Shown here: positions 60,057 to 64,000 of the stretch, in pieces
Layout: every line of letters begins with the position of its first letter
Position numbering within the stretch: position 1 is the stretch's first letter
The notes under the pieces: model-generated
Told to the model about the DNA's origin: nothing
Database searches by the model: none
The model's input: the letters and a program-made list of their open reading frames with translations, nothing else
DNA from: Tsuneonella rigui
GTDB taxonomy: Bacteria > Pseudomonadota > Alphaproteobacteria > Sphingomonadales > Sphingomonadaceae
DNA: 64,000 bases
Direction: 5' to 3'
NCBI RefSeq assembly: GCF_003958625.1
Contig: NZ_RSEL01000007.1
Span: 1-64,000, forward strand
Program-made: the position numbers and the translations under genes

Positions 60057-61160
60057 TCACGCGAGATGGCGTGCCTCCCACGCCTCGCGCGCGCTCCACG
60101 CGTCGGCGCTGCCGCGCACGGTGCAGCCGCGCGGACCTTCGATCACTTCGCCGATGCGCGTGACGGTCTCCCCGTTTGCTTCGAGATCGGCCGCAACCTC
60201 GCGCGCCAGCTCCGGCGTCACGGCGAGCACCATGCCGGTCCCGCAGTTGAAGGTGCGCGCCATTTCGCCCGGCTCGATCGCGCCTTGAGCCTGCAGAAAT
60301 GCCATCAGCCGCGGCTGCTCCCACGCATCGGCGTCGATCACCGCATGCGCGCCCTCGGGCAGCACGCGCGGGATGTTCTCCAGCAGGCCGCCGCCGGTGA
60401 TGTGCGCCAGCGCGTCGATCTTGCCGGCACGGACGAGCGGCAGCAGCGCGGCGACATAGATGCGCGTCGGTGCGATGAGCGCGTCGATTAGCAGCGTCTC
60501 GGGATCGAACAGGGCGGGGCGGTCGAGCCGCCAGCCCTTGTCCGCCGCGAGCCGCCGCACCAGCGAGAAGCCGTTCGAATGCACCCCGCTGCTCGCGATG
60601 CCGAGCAGGACGTGCCCCGGCGCCACCTTGTCGCCCGTAAGCTGCTCACCGCGCTCGACCGCGCCGACACAGAAACCGGCGAGGTCGTAGTCGCCCGCGG
60701 CGTACATCCCCGGCATCTCGGCGGTCTCGCCGCCGATCAGCGCGCAGCCGGCCTGCTTGCACCCATCGGCGATTCCGGCGATCACCCGCTCGGCGATGCC
60801 GTTCTCAAGCTTCCCGGTGGCGAAATAGTCGAGAAAGAACAGGGGCTCGGCGCCCTGGACGATCAGGTCGTTGACGCACATCGCGACGAGATCGATGCCG
60901 ACCGTGTCGTGCCGGTCATGCTCGATTGCGAGCTTGAGCTTCGTGCCGACCCCATCGTTCGCTGCCACCAGCAGCGGATCGCTGTAGCCCGCCGCCTTCG
61001 GGTCGAAGAACCCGCCAAAGCCGCCCAGCTCGCTGGTCGCGCCGGGCCGCGCGGTCGCCTTGGCGAGCGGCGCAATCGCCCGCACGAGCGCGTTGCCGGC
61101 GTCGATCGAGACCCCCGCTTCCGCATAGGTGTAAGGACTGTTGCGGCCGGGCGTGTTCAT
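60057..61160 (-). CDS. purM: Phosphoribosylformylglycinamidine cyclo-ligase
   Basis: 367 residues from ATG 61160 ([17 protein letters not shown]). ATP-dependent formation of the AIR imidazole ring in purine synthesis. [47 protein letters not shown] and [19 protein letters not shown] are conserved. Paired with purN as in most Proteobacteria. Divergent from the DUF2066-like gene with 69 bases between. Confidence 0.97.
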   Translation of the reverse strand: MNTPGRNSPYTYAEAGVSIDAGNALVRAIAPLAKATARPGATSELGGFGGFFDPKAAGYSDPLLVAANDGVGTKLKLAIEHDRHDTVGIDLVAMCVNDLIVQGAEPLFFLDYFATGKLENGIAERVIAGIADGCKQAGCALIGGETAEMPGMYAAGDYDLAGFCVGAVERGEQLTGDKVAPGHVLLGIASSGVHSNGFSLVRRLAADKGWRLDRPALFDPETLLIDALIAPTRIYVAALLPLVRAGKIDALAHITGGGLLENIPRVLPEGAHAVIDADAWEQPRLMAFLQAQGAIEPGEMARTFNCGTGMVLAVTPELAREVAADLEANGETVTRIGEVIEGPRGCTVRGSADAWSAREAWEARHLA

Positions 61161-61229
61161 GGCCGGGCGCGTAACGCTTTCGCTCTTGGATTTCCATGGG
61201 CCTTTCGGCAAAAGGCCGCGAGTTTCCCC

Positions 61230-62489
61230 ATGGCTTCCGCACCCACCCTCCCGCGCGACCCGCGCCGCGCCGTCCTGATCGGTGTCGCCGCGCTCGCCGT
61301 AGCGGTGCTGGCGCTGCTCGGCGGCAAGGCGCTGTGGGCGCAGATCGCCGGCGATCGCGGCATCGCCGCGGTGGCCGCCTCGGGCGATATCCAGGTCGGC
61401 GGGATCGAGGTCGACGTCACGGCGAAGACGCCCGAGGAAGCGCGCGAGCAGGGCTGGCGCGAGGCGATGAAGCTCGCGTGGAAGAAGATCGGCGGGCCCG
61501 CGATCCCTGACGGCCAGCTTTATTCACTGGTCTCTTCGGTGGTGATCGAGAGCGAGGAACTCGGGCCGCATCGCTACATCGGCCGGCTCGGCATCGTGTT
61601 CGACCGCACCCGCGCGGGCGGCCTGCTCGGCCGGGGCGAGGCGATCGCGCATTCGGCGCCGATGCTGCTGGTGCCGGTGACGTTCAGCGGCGGCGCGCAG
61701 ACGGTCTACGAGATCCGCAACCCGTGGCAGCGCGCCTGGGCCGAATACCAGCCGGGCGCAAGCCGGATCGATTACGTTAGGCCCACCGGCGCCGGCAGCG
61801 ATTCGCTGCTCGTCACCTACGGTCAGACCACCCGCCGCAGCCGCACCTGGTGGCGCAACGTGCTCGACCAGTTCGGCGCGAGCGACGTGCTGATCGCTAT
61901 CGCCGACCTCAAATACCAATACCCCGGCGGGCCGGTGCAGGGCACTTTCACCGCGCGCTACGGCCCGGACGACACTTTTCTCGAAAGCTTCACGCTCACC
62001 GCGCCCAACCAGGCCTCGCTGCCCAAGATGCTCGACCAGGCGGTGCAGCGCATGAACGCTGTGTACGAGCAGGCGCTCGCCGACGGGAAACTCAAGCCCG
62101 ATCCCACGCTCAACCTGGGCGCGCCGCAGATCGATCCGGCGATCCAGCAGTTGATCGAGCTCGGCCGCGCGGCCGAGGCGCAGGCGCGCGCCGCCGCTCA
62201 GTCCGCAGCCGTGCCGACCCCGACACCCACCGAGACGGCCACGCCTGCGGTGATCAACAGCTTCACCGTGCAATTCCCGTCGCCCACCGCGAGCGCGTTC
62301 GAGGGCACCGTCGCCTCGGTGCGCGCGGCGATCGGCGTGCGCAGCGCGGCGGTCACCAGCACCGCGATCGGCGGCACCTCACTGATGACGGTGAGCTTTG
62401 CCGGCGACGCGGCGGGATTTGCCGCAGCGCTGCGGACCCGCGGTTACACCGTGCGCCAGTCGGGCAACCAGTTCTCGATCAGCAGGTGA
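61230..62489 (+). CDS. DUF2066-like membrane-anchored protein
   Basis: 419 residues from ATG 61230. One N-terminal membrane helix ([18 protein letters not shown]). The mature part starts with a DUF2066-like region ([29 protein letters not shown], then [21 protein letters not shown]). Later come an Ala/Thr/Pro linker and a C-terminal beta-rich block ending QSGNQFSIS. In Pseudomonas a DUF2066 gene lies between purM and hda; this gene is in the same place, which supports the identity. Function unknown. Confidence 0.65.
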   Translation: MASAPTLPRDPRRAVLIGVAALAVAVLALLGGKALWAQIAGDRGIAAVAASGDIQVGGIEVDVTAKTPEEAREQGWREAMKLAWKKIGGPAIPDGQLYSLVSSVVIESEELGPHRYIGRLGIVFDRTRAGGLLGRGEAIAHSAPMLLVPVTFSGGAQTVYEIRNPWQRAWAEYQPGASRIDYVRPTGAGSDSLLVTYGQTTRRSRTWWRNVLDQFGASDVLIAIADLKYQYPGGPVQGTFTARYGPDDTFLESFTLTAPNQASLPKMLDQAVQRMNAVYEQALADGKLKPDPTLNLGAPQIDPAIQQLIELGRAAEAQARAAAQSAAVPTPTPTETATPAVINSFTVQFPSPTASAFEGTVASVRAAIGVRSAAVTSTAIGGTSLMTVSFAGDAAGFAAALRTRGYTVRQSGNQFSISR

Positions 62490-62499
62490 GCGGGTTCGC

Positions 62500-63111
62500 A
62501 TGAGCCAGATCGCGCTGCCGCTGACCACGCGGCGGGCGGACGACCCGGCGCGGATCGTGGTCGGCAACGCCAACCGCGCGGCGATCGACGCGCTCGCCGA
62601 TCCCTCGGGTTGGCCCTACGGCGCGGCGATCCTCGCCGGACCTTCGCGTAGCGGCAAGACCTTGCTGGCCCGCTGGGCCGAAGGGCAGGGCGCGGTCGAG
62701 GCGATCGACGACGCAGACAGCGCCGACGAGACCGAGCTGTTCCACCGCTGGAACCGCGCGCAGGAAAGCGGCCAACCGCTGCTCCTCGTCACCAATCGCG
62801 ACCCGTGGGAGATCGCGCTGCCCGACTTGCGCAGCCGCCTCGGCGCCGCGCTCCACCTTATGATCGGCATCCCCGACGACGAGATGATCGCCGCGCTGAT
62901 CGAAGCGCATGCGGAGGCGCGCTCCCTTGTCCTCGGCGATGGCGCGCTTACCTATCTCGTGCCGCGGCTCGAACGCAGCTTTGCCGGGATCGAGGCGGTG
63001 GTCGCCACGATCGACCGGTTGAGCCTCGAACGCATGGCGCCGCCGACGCTGTCGGTCTGGCGCGACGCGCTCGAAGCGGTGCAGGGTGCGGAGCAGCCGC
63101 GCTTGCTTTGA
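62500..63111 (+). CDS. hdaA: DnaA regulatory inactivator homologue HdaA
   Basis: 203 residues. The N-terminus carries the sliding-clamp-binding hexapeptide QIALPL (3-8). The AAA part has Walker A GPSRSGKT and a Walker B-like AIDDAD. It should bind the DNA-loaded beta clamp and stimulate ATP hydrolysis by DnaA, limiting re-initiation. ATG 62500 follows the DUF2066-like gene by ten bases. The arginine-finger and sensor parts lie in [19 protein letters not shown]. Confidence 0.85.
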   Translation: MSQIALPLTTRRADDPARIVVGNANRAAIDALADPSGWPYGAAILAGPSRSGKTLLARWAEGQGAVEAIDDADSADETELFHRWNRAQESGQPLLLVTNRDPWEIALPDLRSRLGAALHLMIGIPDDEMIAALIEAHAEARSLVLGDGALTYLVPRLERSFAGIEAVVATIDRLSLERMAPPTLSVWRDALEAVQGAEQPRLL

Positions 63112-63139
63112 GGCGCTTTTGGTGGGAGTCTCGCCCGCG

Positions 63140-63847
63140 ATGCTGGATCGTTTGACCGAGTACCTGGATTCCGTCCGCGCCCGCGACCCCGCGCCGCACT
63201 CGCGGTGGGAGATCCTCCTCTACCCCGGAGTGATCGCGCTCGGCCTGCACAGGGTGGCGCACTGGCTCTACGAAGCGCGGCTCTATTTCCTGGCGCGGCT
63301 TATCAACCACGTCAGCCGGTTCCTGACCGCGATCGACATCCACCCCGGCGCCACGATCGGTCGCAACCTGTTCATCGACCACGGCTTCGTCGTGATCGGC
63401 GAGACGGCCGAAGTGGGCGACAACGTGACCATTTACCAGTGCGTGACGCTGGGCGGCACCAACCCGACCAACGGCGTCGGCGGCAAGCGTCACCCGACCG
63501 TGCGCGACAACGTCATCATCGGCTCGGGCGCGCAGATCATCGGCCCGATCACGCTCGGCAGCCGCGCGCGCGTCGGTGCCAACGCAGTGGTGACCGACGA
63601 CGTGCCCGAAGGCGCAACGATGATTGGCCTCAAGGCGCGCAGCACGCTGGTGCCGGCCGAGGAGTGGATCAAGGATTTTATCCCCTATGGTACGCCCTGC
63701 GAGGAGAACTGCGCGCCCAGCCGCGATTGCGTCGAGAAGCTGGAGACCGAGCTCGCCTCCCTGCGTGCCGAGATGGCCGAGTTGAAAGCTGCCATGCCGA
63801 CGCCGACTCCCGTGACCGCCAAGCGCAGTGGGGCCAAGCGCGGATGA
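63140..63847 (+). CDS. cysE: Serine O-acetyltransferase (EpsC/CysE type)
   Basis: 235 residues from ATG 63140; GTG 63122 is an alternative. First step of cysteine synthesis from serine and acetyl-CoA. The left-handed beta helix shows hexapeptide repeats: [52 protein letters not shown]. Active-site His lies in IDHGF. The C-terminus has an added helix and an Ala/Pro/Thr tail. It overlaps the next gene by ATGA. Confidence 0.92.
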   Translation: MLDRLTEYLDSVRARDPAPHSRWEILLYPGVIALGLHRVAHWLYEARLYFLARLINHVSRFLTAIDIHPGATIGRNLFIDHGFVVIGETAEVGDNVTIYQCVTLGGTNPTNGVGGKRHPTVRDNVIIGSGAQIIGPITLGSRARVGANAVVTDDVPEGATMIGLKARSTLVPAEEWIKDFIPYGTPCEENCAPSRDCVEKLETELASLRAEMAELKAAMPTPTPVTAKRSGAKRG

Positions 63848-64000
63848 GCTTCCTTCCGGGCAGCGGCTCGGTTGTCCTATTTCCCGGCCGCGTCCCGAAC
63901 CAGATCGGCTTCGAGCGCACCGAGCTGATGCGCATCCTCGACCTCTACGGCCGGATGGTCGCGGCCGGTGAGTGGCGCGACTACGCGATGGACTTCACCC
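63844..64000 (+). CDS. DUF2794-like protein, N-terminal part (cut by window edge)
   Basis: 52 codons are present. ATG 63844 overlaps the cysE stop in ATGA. The product starts [20 protein letters not shown] and continues [29 protein letters not shown]. This fits the start of DUF2794, a short alphaproteobacterial family of about 110-120 residues with no known function. Confidence 0.75.
   Translation, partial: MSFLPGSGSVVLFPGRVPNQIGFERTELMRILDLYGRMVAAGEWRDYAMDFT

Overview
This window looks like chromosomal DNA of a high-GC alphaproteobacterium of the order Sphingomonadales (Sphingomonas, Sphingobium, Novosphingobium or Erythrobacter relatives). The call rests on gene order, on small secreted and regulatory proteins typical of that order, and on S12 carrying Arg at position 88. 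I cannot name a genus. I saw no tRNA, rRNA, IS element, prophage or CRISPR array.

Layout. (1) 1-3750: the end of a TonB-like gene, an HTH-like protein, and a run of very small genes, nearly all on the minus strand (59, 102, 81, 89, 43, 116, 71 and 59 residues). They include a cold-shock-like protein, an Xre/MbcA/ParS-type antitoxin domain and a one-helix membrane protein. (2) 4286-25403: the str, S10, spc and alpha operons in near-canonical order (rpsL rpsG fusA tuf | rpsJ rplCDWB rpsS rplV rpsC rplP rpmC rpsQ rplNXE rpsN rpsH rplFR rpsE rpmD rplO secY adk | SRPBCC protein | rpsM rpsK rpoA | inverted secreted gene | rplQ). L3 has an acidic C-terminal tail and S5 an RGG-rich N-terminal extension. 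Several intercistronic gaps hold strong hairpins. (3) 25490-31793: a secreted prolyl oligopeptidase, two related secreted proteins, and an amidase-PepSY-TRIC operon. (4) 32009-40197, minus strand: a TCA operon read mdh-sucD-sucA-sucB-methyltransferase-lpdA, without sucC and with a methyltransferase gene embedded. (5) 40408-43098: a GGDEF/EAL membrane protein and two small proteins. (6) 43220-48937: an arginine succinyltransferase cluster (M20 hydrolase, astA, astB) divergent from malate synthase G. (7) 49180-57758: rhodanese, the conserved lptD-surA-pdxA-rsmA cluster, and pepA, holC, ndk. (8) 57849-64000: an NTF2-like protein, a MddA-like methyltransferase, purM and a purN-MmcQ/YjbR fusion, divergent from a DUF2066-like protein and hdaA, then serine acetyltransferase and a partial DUF2794 gene.

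How it works together. Most of the window is core growth machinery: translation, protein export, transcription, oxoglutarate-to-succinate metabolism, outer-membrane biogenesis and purine synthesis. The least explained parts are the small-gene island before rpsL, the extra domains on L3 and S5, the methyltransferase inside the 2-oxoglutarate dehydrogenase operon, and the stacked inverted repeats upstream of mdh. I did not find a clearly new multi-gene defence or mobile system.
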